From NCBI GenBank assembly GCA_020744425.1, contig JAGMUV010000016.1:744001-808000 (forward strand): a DNA stretch of 64,000 nt, read 5' to 3'. Source of the stretch: Dactylonectria macrodidyma. Taxonomy: Eukaryota > Ascomycota > Sordariomycetes > Hypocreales > Nectriaceae. Below the pieces are notes generated by a model that was not told the DNA's origin, made no database searches, and saw only the letters and a program-made list of their open reading frames with translations. The stretch's first letter is position 1. Every line of letters starts with the position of its first letter. Made by a program: the position numbers and the translations under genes. Of the stretch, positions 33,450 to 43,148 are shown one piece after another.

Positions 33450-34749
33450 GGGGCTTCCACGTCGAGAGGGGTAAATGCACTTTGAACGCGGGCCTCAATC
33501 AGAAGCCGAAAACTGTCACGTGCCCCGGGCGAGTCACTGGCAAGGCACCTGACGGAGGCATTTATAGCGGACCTAGGCCCTAGGATAGAGGGCCAGAGAT
33601 TAATCTTACACCTACATGACCCCTACCAATGACCCTACAGCTAGTGACCTACGTCTCTCACTCTTCTCAATAGGCATCTCACAAGACCCAACCTCTAGTT
33701 CCAGGAACCTCCCTTCCCTGCCCACCGTTTGAACTTGAATCCACGCAGCCAAAATCGAGTTATCCATTGAGGAATACAGTCATGATTTTGGCCCACCAAG
33801 CTGAGCCAAAGAGATTCGCGCAGTGTCTCTACTATTGACTACTACAATTCTGACCTCTTCTAGGACGCTACGTCTCTGCTCACCGGGGCTTGTGATCTGC
33901 CACAAGGTGTTACGTTTGATCTATGAAGGGCTACTGAGCCAAGCCGACTAAAGAGTTTCGGGAGCAAGCGGCGGAGGGACCATTTGTCTGCTGGGGAGTT
34001 GACTGAAGATTGAGCCGAGGAGCATCTGGCTGATTAGCACTAGACCAAAGAGTAGGCTGGGAAGCTGGCTGGGGAGCACCAAACCAAGTAATAGTAGGTG
34101 CAGAAGGCTGGGGGATAGATCAAAGGTGTTGGGTTTCGGCAGATTAGAGACCTAAAACAGCCAGTCGCCTTTTCATACATCTGATATCAGACTTGCTCTA
34201 TGTATCATCCCGTCTGCGTCTTTGTCATATTTGCTAAAGACCTTTCATGCGGAGAGCTGTTGTGACAAGAAGCTAGATACCCATCCGCGTCGCCTGTCAT
34301 ACTCCCGCCTGTGATCCTCCCGCCTGTTATCCTCCCAATCGCGTTCGCGATGCGAGGGTTGGCGCAAACTGAGTCCCTAGTATCAAGTAATTTCGCTCTG
34401 AAATCTATTGCCCTGAATGGTTTCGAATGGTGGCATATAGCGAGACATCTTTCGAGTGGGCGATGGACTTGCCACGTGCCTGCCATCTCTCCCCCGCACA
34501 AGTGATTCAAATGCGACTCTTGCATATACCTAGTACGGGGTAGCGTTGGCTGCTTACGTCGGCCTCGGGAAAAAACAAGGGTAAATTGTTGAAACCAATG
34601 CCTGCCATCCCCAACTACATGGTAGCCCGGCGGGCTGCGGTATCTTTCCCTCCAAAAAAACGAGCGATGGTTCCTTGAGGCAATCCTCTTCCCACTGTTT
34701 CTCAAGAATTAAGCGTTCACTATCTATCTCCCGCCCGAGCGACGCGAAT
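33450..34749. other. intergenic upstream of asparaginase-like gene
   Basis: No gene seen. Partial repeats of GGGAAGCTGGCTGGGGAGCACC type occur around 34010-34100. Confidence 0.45.
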
Positions 34750-35937
34750 ATGTTCCAGCCTCTGAATGCAATGTCCTCCCTCCTGCTGTCCATTGTGCTG
34801 GCGTCCATCTCACTGGCGCCGCCGGCCGCCGGACAACTCTGGAACTGGATACCAGCCTCATCAAGCCTGGAATGGTTCTCATCCGAAGTCGCTCAGCAAG
34901 CATACTATCACCCTGAATCTGCTTTCATCTGCTTTAACGCAGAATTGCCCAACGTCACGGTCTACTCAACCGGCGGAACTATTACAGCTGCCGCAGATTC
35001 TCGATTCGAAACTACGAATTACGAAAGCGCGATCCTGGGCATTGCAACCGTGATCAAAGCAAACCCTGAAATATGTGAAACAGCCAATATCAGGCCCGTT
35101 GAGCTCGCCCGCGAAGACAGCATCAATATTAAGTTAGAAATTCTCAAGCTATGGAGTCAAATCATCGAGGATGACCTCAACAGTCCCTTCACACAAGGCG
35201 CGGTATTTGCCACGGGAACAGACAGGTTGACAGAGTTTGCATCCTTCCTCGCGATGACAATGACAATGGGGAGTAAGAAGCAATTGATGGTCACAGGCGC
35301 AATCCGCCCATCGTCGGCGTTCAATGCCGATGGGCCCAACAACATCCTGGACTCTGTTCTTGTGGTTGTCTATGTGTTTAGGAATTCAGCATCCAACAAC
35401 CATGGAGTTCTGATTCTCTTCTCCGGCCGGATCTTACCACCCCGATACACAATCAAGAGCAGTTTCAGTCAGGAGAACGCCTTCCAAACCATCTGCACAG
35501 GTGATGTTGGCCTAGTAAGCGAGGGCAAGGTTCAATTCTACTTTGTGTCTTCGCAATTATCTAACCAACCTTACTTTGACATCCGGAAAATCGCCCCAGA
35601 TACCAAGTTCCCTCGTGTCGAAACTGTGATCGCCAACCCGAGTCGCACCATTACCATCGAAAACGGGACGGCAGGTGTGTTCGTCATCGGCTATGGGGCA
35701 GGCTACTTGCCCCAAAGTAACATCGACGACATAATAAAATCACTCAACGGAACAGTTATCCCTATATTGATCGGCAGCTTTGTGCCCGGCCGCGTAGGGG
35801 TGCACAGGATGGACTTTGGCATCGCGTCAGGGTGCATCCCTCCGTTGAATGCCCTTGCACAGTTTGAATTGGCTCTGTGGATGGGGTTATCGCTGGAAGA
35901 CATCGAGGCATCATTTGAAGTCGGTGGAGACTACTAG
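34750..35937 (+). CDS. secreted type II L-asparaginase-like protein (395 aa)
   Basis: Predicted to hydrolyse asparagine to aspartate and ammonia outside the cell or in the secretory route. The ATG at 34750 gives MFQPLNAMSSLLLSIVLASI, a signal peptide with likely cleavage after PAAG; the ATG at 34771 would serve equally well. The asparaginase/glutaminase fold is recognised by YSTGGTI (nucleophile Thr in TGGTI), a downstream Tyr in TNYES, TGTDRLTEFA (Thr-Asp pair of the second motif), VTGAIRPSSAFNADGPNN and a Lys in YTIKSS at the position of the catalytic Lys. The second motif reads ATGTD where bacterial enzymes usually have THGTD, and the loop carrying Lys is diverged. The five key residues thus appear present. 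There are no introns. Several Asn-x-Ser/Thr sites fit a glycosylated secreted enzyme. Confidence 0.85.
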   Translation: MFQPLNAMSSLLLSIVLASISLAPPAAGQLWNWIPASSSLEWFSSEVAQQAYYHPESAFICFNAELPNVTVYSTGGTITAAADSRFETTNYESAILGIATVIKANPEICETANIRPVELAREDSINIKLEILKLWSQIIEDDLNSPFTQGAVFATGTDRLTEFASFLAMTMTMGSKKQLMVTGAIRPSSAFNADGPNNILDSVLVVVYVFRNSASNNHGVLILFSGRILPPRYTIKSSFSQENAFQTICTGDVGLVSEGKVQFYFVSSQLSNQPYFDIRKIAPDTKFPRVETVIANPSRTITIENGTAGVFVIGYGAGYLPQSNIDDIIKSLNGTVIPILIGSFVPGRVGVHRMDFGIASGCIPPLNALAQFELALWMGLSLEDIEASFEVGGDY

Positions 35938-36083
35938 GAAGCCAACAGAGGACGGTCTTAGGGTGTATATATCTGACCACCCTTGGCTTCAAGTTTGGAG
36001 TTGACTGCATAGAAGTAGGAGAAAGAAGGAAGCATCCCTTCAAGAATGCAAAAGTTAATTTGGATGTAAGAACAATCTACTTG

Positions 36084-39000
36084 TCAACCGGCCCTAAACA
36101 CGTTCAACCTCTCTGCTACCGTCTTCCAAATTTCCACCATCTGCTTTGCTTTTACCGAAGGGTTCTCCGCTGCGACCATCCGTGACATCATAGCAATGAT
36201 TTTTTGATCACCAACGCCTGAAGTCACAAAAATCGGTTCTAAGCAGCTAGCGACGGCTGTCGTCGCTTTTTCTAGAGGGTCTCTGTCCTCACATTGATGT
36301 TCTGACGAGAACCCCCCGTGGTGGCGACGGCGTCGTTTCGCCGTAGGAGCGTTGATTATATGATGCGAGGTTCTTTTGCGGCAAGCAGAATCGAACTTGG
36401 TAGTTGAAGTTGAGATACCCTCTGTAGCCGGTAGATAGAGCGCTCCAGTCTCTTCGCTAACGTCTCTGTTCGTTCGATCTGGGTCAGGGTTTTCGGGCGG
36501 CACTAACCATGGCGATCTTGGGGAAAGGTTTGAAGCTGTGATGGAAGGAGATTTGGCCACCAACGGTCTTTTCGAAATATCTGGACGAGTTATAGTACTT
36601 CATTTAGTCGTCGAAATCGTCTAGGCGCTCATGTTGGGTTTCACCTTGGCGTTTAGTCCTTGCGAGACTTATGGCATGCCGGATTATTTCCTCTGCACGG
36701 CCCTTATCGCTCGCTTTAATTCCTTCACGTTGGGTGACGCACTGCTTGAGCTGTTTTAATTCTGGCACGAGACCCCGATCAATACAAACTGTGATGTAGT
36801 GTTTAAGCATGCCTCGAAGGCCTTGGAGAGTTTAGACCCATTAGATGCGCATTCGACATGGCATTCAGACTGCAGATAGATACTCACGGGCTGTTGTCTT
36901 AGGCCACGACTTTGAGAAAGGTATGCTCTCTGGCCATTGATCTGGTAGTGGGCGGACACCATATTGAATGCGTTTCGTCTTGTCATGTAGCCGAATTATC
37001 CCACGGGCTGCCGCGCGGCCTAAAAAGGCCAAGATGCCGTGGTATATGCGATCGCAATCTGCTCCAATTTTTCGTTTTTGTTCAAGCATAGAAAGCTCGC
37101 CTTCGAACTCGGCGCTCTCGCGAACTTCGCCGTCATGACATTCTCGTTGAAGTAAATCCTCGCTCCCTCGGTCATAGATAGTCCCTATACACTCCAGTAT
37201 CTCGATTTTGAAGGCCCAGTCTGATTCTATTGTTAGAAAGTACCACCGAAGTAACACTCTGCAGACGAAAGAAAGAAAGAAGAAAAACGCTTACCGTCTC
37301 GTTTTGTCTCGTTCCGACGATCCTCTACTCGCTTAGCAGCCTGGAACACCGTTTCTAGCGGATTGAAGCAGGCTGAGTCCTCTTGCCCCACCAGAAATAA
37401 CACAAACGCACTTTTTGCGAGCATATCAATATCAAGCTGGACAGTGCTTACGATCTGAGTCTTGTCGAGGACGAACATGATAATTTCGACCAATAAAGCA
37501 ATCAAGTCTGTGTCACGTTAAGCTTGCATATCAACGTGTAAAGTGGGTTTGCTTACCGTCCTTATCGAGCCACTTCAATTTCTTCTTGAAACCGATGTTT
37601 TTAGGCCACCAATAGGGCTCTATCAACTCAATGTGTCTGACCCCTGGTCTCAATGCCCATACCCAAAATGAGGCGATAGTCCAGACCTGGCCCTTCTCCA
37701 AGGTCCGGAGTTTCGATCTCATGAACTCCCGAAATTGTTCACGGGACCGAATCTTGACACTCACTCTCCGATATTGGGTTGACCTCGTTTTAGGATCATC
37801 ATGAAGACGAATCGCCTCGAGTGTGTCGAGCCTCTCCTTGGCTTTTTCCAAGACCCCGCTTTCGGTCATATGGTTCGTTTGCAACGGCATTTCAGAATAT
37901 ATCCAGCAATACAGCGTCGCTTGGAAAGGGGGAATAGGTATGTCGAGCCCGACCGTGTCGTACGATTTGAAAGTGGGGACTGAGCTAAAACATGTAGTCA
38001 ATCTGTCATTGAAGTGTTTTCCGCATTGGACACTCAACGTTGTTCGAAATGTCTCGACAGCGGCTGTCAAGTCAGTCAAAGTCTAGAGTCGGGCTCGGTG
38101 AATTGACTGACCTGATGCTTCTTTAGAGCTGCTCATTTCGAATGTAGCGAGCTTGAACAAGGAGTCCAAAGCAAGATCTTCAGCCATCGAGGTAGGATCC
38201 CGCCAGTTGCCCTGCCTAGCGACCACCTTGGTGGTTCGTTCTTCGAGTTCCGGTACTGTTAATTTAGCTTCTTGTGTAGCTGAGTGATTGTCTATAACCA
38301 TTCGCAGAATGTGAGTCAGAAAGTTGGCGAGCTCTGTAGGTTATCTAGTTAGTGGACTCCCCTGATGCGAGTTGCGAAGCAATTACCGTTCAGAGTCGCG
38401 TTCGAGTCCATGTCTGTGATTTTGCGTACACTAGGGGGCCACCAATTTAAGAAACCCTCAAAGGCTTCGATCCACGATAAGGCGAGTGCCTTCATCACTC
38501 TGTGTCCGCAAAGGAACAGACCCCGGTATACGTCATCGAACGTTGCTGGCGGTGCATCGGCGTTTACCTTAATGTCAAACACATAGTAACCGCTTGGTTT
38601 CACCAGCGAATACTGAGCGGCACAGTCTTTAGTAGTTCTCCCAGGTAATACATTTTTCGCAGCTTTCCAATCGCTGCGACGGAAGAACCCATGAATCAAG
38701 AGCTGGCGATCCTCGTCTAATGACCACCCCGACTTGCCTTCAATTTTGACTTCCACATCATGATGGTGTTGGTGGTGAAGTCTCAACTCGAGCTCGGTGT
38801 ATTTGTCAGACTCGTCAGAGCACATGCTACACGGCCGTAACAAATCGGGGCAGTCATCAATGGAGTGGGAACTGGATTCGACCCTTTTGTAGCAGTGAGG
38901 ACACACTCTTTTGGGTTTGCGTGCGCGTGGGAAGGAAGACTGAGAAGTCATGAGATGATTGCTGAGGCCATCGTCGCCACTGTGATCATCGCTCGAGCCC

Positions 39001-39887
39001 TCCCATTCCGTCTCATCTGTAGGGATATAATATCCGTCTTCACCGCCACTGTTTTCCTCGCCACGTGCGTCAGAAGATTGTGGCTCGTCGTCTTCCATGT
39101 CGAGTCCGGGGTTTGCGTCTGGTGTAGATATTTCGCTCAACTCAGACGAGGAGGATCGTCGTATCTCCTCTTCAAACTGGCCGTCCTCAGCTTGAGAGTC
39201 TGACCGGGAGCTTGTCTCGGAAGTCTCGGATTTGGTTTTGACCTCACCATCCTCTTTGAAATCATGCCCACAGGAATCGGAATGTAGATCATCAAGCTTT
39301 CCGTCTATGGCATCAGAGCTAGGCTCTGCATATGCCGTATATATGTTGGCCTCGTCGCTCTCAGATATCACGTCGTTCATGTCGTCGTCATCGGCGACTT
39401 CGTGGCGACTTTGCGATGATTCTGACCAATAGCTCTGGAAAGGTTGCGGCTCATCTGAGTTGTTGTTGCCCGACAGAACTCGAAGGCCATTTCCTGAGAT
39501 TTTGCCTTTGCCGTCTGATGCATCGTCAGGATCATTGTATTGGCCGAAATCCGACTCGTAGAGATCCCGACCTTGCCCTTCAACGCTTTCGGGTTTCTCG
39601 GCGTATTCACTATCGCTTGAATCATACTTTGTGTCTTCGGCCGTGGAGTTGCGAGTGTCCTCGTGGTCAGAGTGATTGTCGGGGTCGCTGTAATCTCCAC
39701 TATCGTCTTTGCCATCTCCATCCGAAGCGAAGTTCGCTTCCGACTTGAGTTCTTCGATGGAGGTCACTCGTCCTGAAGACAGGAGCGACGACGACTGGGT
39801 GTCGTCGGGAGGCTCAGTCTTGACCAAAGCCCGCTGTGAATGGCTCTGGAAAGGACCAGCTGTGGCGGTCCTCCTGGTGCCAGCCAT
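36084..39887 (-). CDS. large acidic protein with Myb/SANT-like domain (1151 aa, 7 exons)
   Basis: Exons, 5' to 3': 39887-38387, 38333-38112, 38063-37557, 37507-37295, 37226-36888, 36821-36645 and 36580-36084. All six introns are 48-68 nt with GT-AG borders, and every junction keeps phase (total 3456 nt). Residues 1-330 are Asp/Glu/Ser-rich and disordered. A Cys/His patch follows (RVCPHCYKRVESSSH...PDLLRPCSMC). Next comes a Myb/SANT-like helix-turn-helix (GWSLDEDRQLLIHGFFRRSDW... LPGRTTKDCAAQYS), then about 700 residues of mostly helical sequence and a basic nuclear-type patch (KRRRRHHGG). Suggests a nuclear, chromatin- or DNA-associated protein. Retention of the last intron would stop translation at 36604 (999 aa). 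Divergent from the SET gene across 1.2 kb. Family not recognised by name. Confidence 0.75.
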
Positions 39888-41123
39888 CGCGCTCTTTGAT
39901 ACGATGCGCCGGTGAAAAAGACACGAGATAGTGCTACGCCTGTGATGTCGCGTAAGAAAAAAGGATATTGAGGTGCAATTATCTTGGTAATGCTGGAGAG
40001 ATGAGAAAGAACAAGTCGACTTGTGTGGGTGTGCTGAGGGGTTCGCGTCGTCTTTCCGGTTAACACGCGCGAATGGCGGTAGTTCACCGAAACTAAGTTG
40101 GCATGGGAATTGGTTGGCTGCTGGTTTATTAATCCGTTAGAGACACATTGGGGTAGGGTGGTAGCCGAAGAGTAAGAAGATTGGATCAAACCGAGCCGTT
40201 CAAGGGCAAGGTCAAAAGAACCCTAGTGCAATGGCCAAAAGCAGTGATGTGATGGATGTGTAGAGCAAACCCCTGCGCCGCATTTGACAGTGCCCTTCCC
40301 CTTGTTGGTACATGAGGCGCAACCACAAGACCAAGGATTGGCAAATGTCAACCCAACTCCAATATCGGCGATGAGGACGGCAGGCACTCCCTGTTTGGAA
40401 ATGCTAGTGGGTGGGGTCTAGTAGGTACCGTGCACAATAGGCGCCGTACTCGTCCGGTGGACGATTGAGTGCCCCAGCCGCGACCCTGAGAGGTGTGGTG
40501 GACGACCTCGCGACGCACAGACTCTGGCTGCCTTGTCTGGCCGGCACGATTTTCAGCCCTCGCCTCGGGTGATATTACAGGGCTCCTGGAAAGTGCGGCA
40601 GGCCGCGTACCATCGGCCGGTGGGCCACATGGACTAAGGTTGAGGGTAGAGCAAGCGATGAGCGCCTCGCTAAGCTAGATATCAAAGTTCCTGTCTCTTT
40701 TCCCTCCTGGGAGAGGTAGTCGATTTACCAAGGGCGTCTCAACAGTGGGGAGGCTGGTGTCCGATGTCATGTTTCGATGCAAGGATGGTTTTGCGGGGGC
40801 ACTGGTGCAATGCCGTCTCTAGGAGCATACGGGGTATAGCCTGTACTCAGCGTTGTCAAGATCCCTCCTTCCAAAGAATCTTCAAGACTGTTGCTTGCTT
40901 CAGTATTCCTTCTTCTACGTCCGAGACTAATAGACTCCTTTGAGTTGCCCCATCCGTAGGAACCGAAATCTTGTCTCCTGACATTTTCTCCCTCACACTG
41001 CCCGGCGAAGGCTTGAGTTACGAAGCTGAATGAGCAGCACTCATCTCTAGGCCAACGATAGAGTCACCAGCGAGCAGTGGTGCAGTTCACGCACCAACTA
41101 CAACACACGTTCCTCTTATTGAG
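39888..41123. promoter_or_regulatory. divergent intergenic region of the Myb-like and SET genes
   Basis: A 1.24-kb spacer between two divergently transcribed, probably chromatin-related genes. Both promoters must lie here. No obvious TATA boxes or long palindromes noticed, and no gene of its own. Confidence 0.5.
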
Positions 41124-43148
41124 ATGACAGACGCTGAGGAGGTGGGGAGAAGGTCCTCGAGTCGGACTTCTATCAAATGCGGTTCCCGCCAGGGGGATCG
41201 CACAGATGGCGCTCACCGACTACGGCGGAAGCAACCCCTACATTCTGGAAGTAGAAGTCAACGCAAATCTCTAGCCCGAGCGAGGGCTGAACGTCCAGTT
41301 TCATCGCTCGTCAGTCCAGCTGTTACGTCCCAGGCTTCCCAAAACGGACCACACAAGGGTTCATCGAAACTAACGGTGATCGCCGTTCCTGATGACGATG
41401 ATGCGAATGACCAGAACCATGCGGCTAGTTCGACTACCCCAAGACCTTTCATGACGACGACTGTCAAGACCGAGAGTGGAAGCTCTGACGCAAACCCGTT
41501 CGTCGTTCCTGATGACGACGGTGCGAATGACCAGAACCATGCGGCTAGTTCGACTACCCCAAGACCTTTCATGACGCCGACTGTCAAGACCGAGAGCGGA
41601 AGCTCTGACGCAAACCCGTTCGTCGTTCCTGATGACGATGATGCGAATGACCAGAACCATGCGGCTAGTTCGACTACCCCAAGACCTTTCATGACGACGA
41701 CTGTCAAGACCGAGAGCGGAAGCTCTGGCGCACACCCGTTGGCCGTTCCGGACCCAACCTCTACGATCCGACCGAAAAGCCCAGCAGGAAATAGTGACTT
41801 GTTGAATGGGCGCGATAGGCAGACACCAACCGAACAAAATCGAACTAGTGATGGTGTCACTAAAGATGCAACGACGCCTGCCAATACCGACTCCGAGTTT
41901 TTGGGGCAACATGGAGACACAGGAGGACCAGGCACTTTGGAAAGCCTAGAGAGTAAATTCGCGCAAGCAACGCAGTCGAAGGTCGAGTTCGTGCGTTCGG
42001 CCAAAGAAAGAATTGCAGAGATCCAGGCCGAAATGGGTGGTTTGGTGAAAGAGAAAAAACATCTACTACAGCAAATTGCTTCGTTGGAAAGAAAACCAGC
42101 CGTAAAGGGAAAGAAATTGGCCATGGCTACCGACCCCGGTCAACAGTCGTCAGACGGGTGCCATGGCGAACAGGAACCTGGTACAGAAACCACAGAGTCC
42201 TTGGTGACTGATCCAGGATCCGTTTCCAGTGCCGTGCTTCCGCCAAGCTGTGACGCCGCGAAAACGGTAAGCGTTTCTCGCTTCCAGTTGTCTGAGTGTG
42301 AGATGACTGTCTCATCGTACAAACACCTGACGCTAACTTTCGCAGGCACGGTACACGAAACGGCGGAAGCTGCCCTAATCAGGATTCAAAATGGTTCGAA
42401 TTACACCAAATGCCAATGTCAAAAAGAGTGTGACGATGCTTGCATAAATTGGGAAAGCAAGATTTTTTGTGATGAGAACACCTGCAGACTCCTAGAAACC
42501 GAATGTGGCAACCGATGGCCAAAAACCAGCCAGCCGCCGGTGGAAGTAGTGAGTACAGCACGTTGCGGGCAAGGGTTGATCGTCACCAGCTTGATATCTG
42601 CGGGTAGTAGGATTATCGTGTATTGTGGAATAATCATCCACAGGGACGAGCTAAAAAATCGAACTTTGGTGCTCTACGAAGAGGCGTGCCGTGCGCAAGA
42701 GGCGTGTGGTACAAACGAGAACACCGTCGTCGTGAGTCTCTCCTTTCATATTATGGTGGTACGTGCCTAACGGGCCCAGCATCTCTACACCTTTGCATTA
42801 AAGCAGGGGTTATATGTCGATGCCACAAATAGCGGCAGTATTGCCAGGTTCGCAAATCACAGCTGCGAGCCTAATTGCAAAGCAGAGGTTTGGATAGCCG
42901 GTCGACAACCGAGGATAGTTCTTGAAGCGACCCGGGCTATTGACAAGGAGGAGCCATGCTGCATTGACTACGAAGTTGCCCCTCTCTTAACGGTTGCTTG
43001 GGTCGAAGCAAAGTACTTTGCGGTGAAAGAATCTTGCCACTGTGGCTCTAGAAAATGTAGATGGAAGGAAGAAAGGCCGCCGATCATCAGGGAACGGCTC
43101 AGTTCTGAAGCCTTTGACCAGTTGAAACGCGCTAGGACTGACGACTGA
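41124..43148 (+). CDS. SET-domain protein (putative lysine methyltransferase)
   Basis: ATG at 41124. The N-terminal half is disordered, with three 40-residue repeats (VPDDDDANDQNHAASSTTPR...) at about residues 88-207, then a coiled coil (residues about 275-335). An AWS/pre-SET-like cysteine cluster follows (CQCQKECDDACINWESKIFC...CGNRW). The SET core spans two exons: CGQGLIV and YCGIIIHRDE, then after an intron (42732-42806, GTGAGT...AGCAG, phase 0) RFANHSCEPNC, IDYE, and a post-SET CHCGSRKCRW. The NHSC motif that forms the cofactor pocket is intact, so S-adenosylmethionine-dependent lysine methylation is plausible; the substrate is unknown. A perfect-looking intron at 42267-42345 (GTAAGC, CGCTAACTTTCGCAG) has no stop and is counted as coding here, because removing it shifts the AWS/SET part out of frame. 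As modelled, 649 aa. Confidence 0.75.
41385..41744 (+). repeat. three 120-bp tandem repeats inside the SET gene
   Basis: Units start at 41385, 41505 and 41625 and are nearly identical at DNA level. Each encodes 40 residues (VPDDDD/GANDQNHAASSTT...). Because the unit is a multiple of three, copy number can change without breaking the frame. Confidence 0.9.

Noticed and set aside
41258..42124. 288-codon minus-strand ORF in the SET gene
   Set aside because: Antisense shadow of the repeat-containing exon; its repeats come from the sense-strand repeats.
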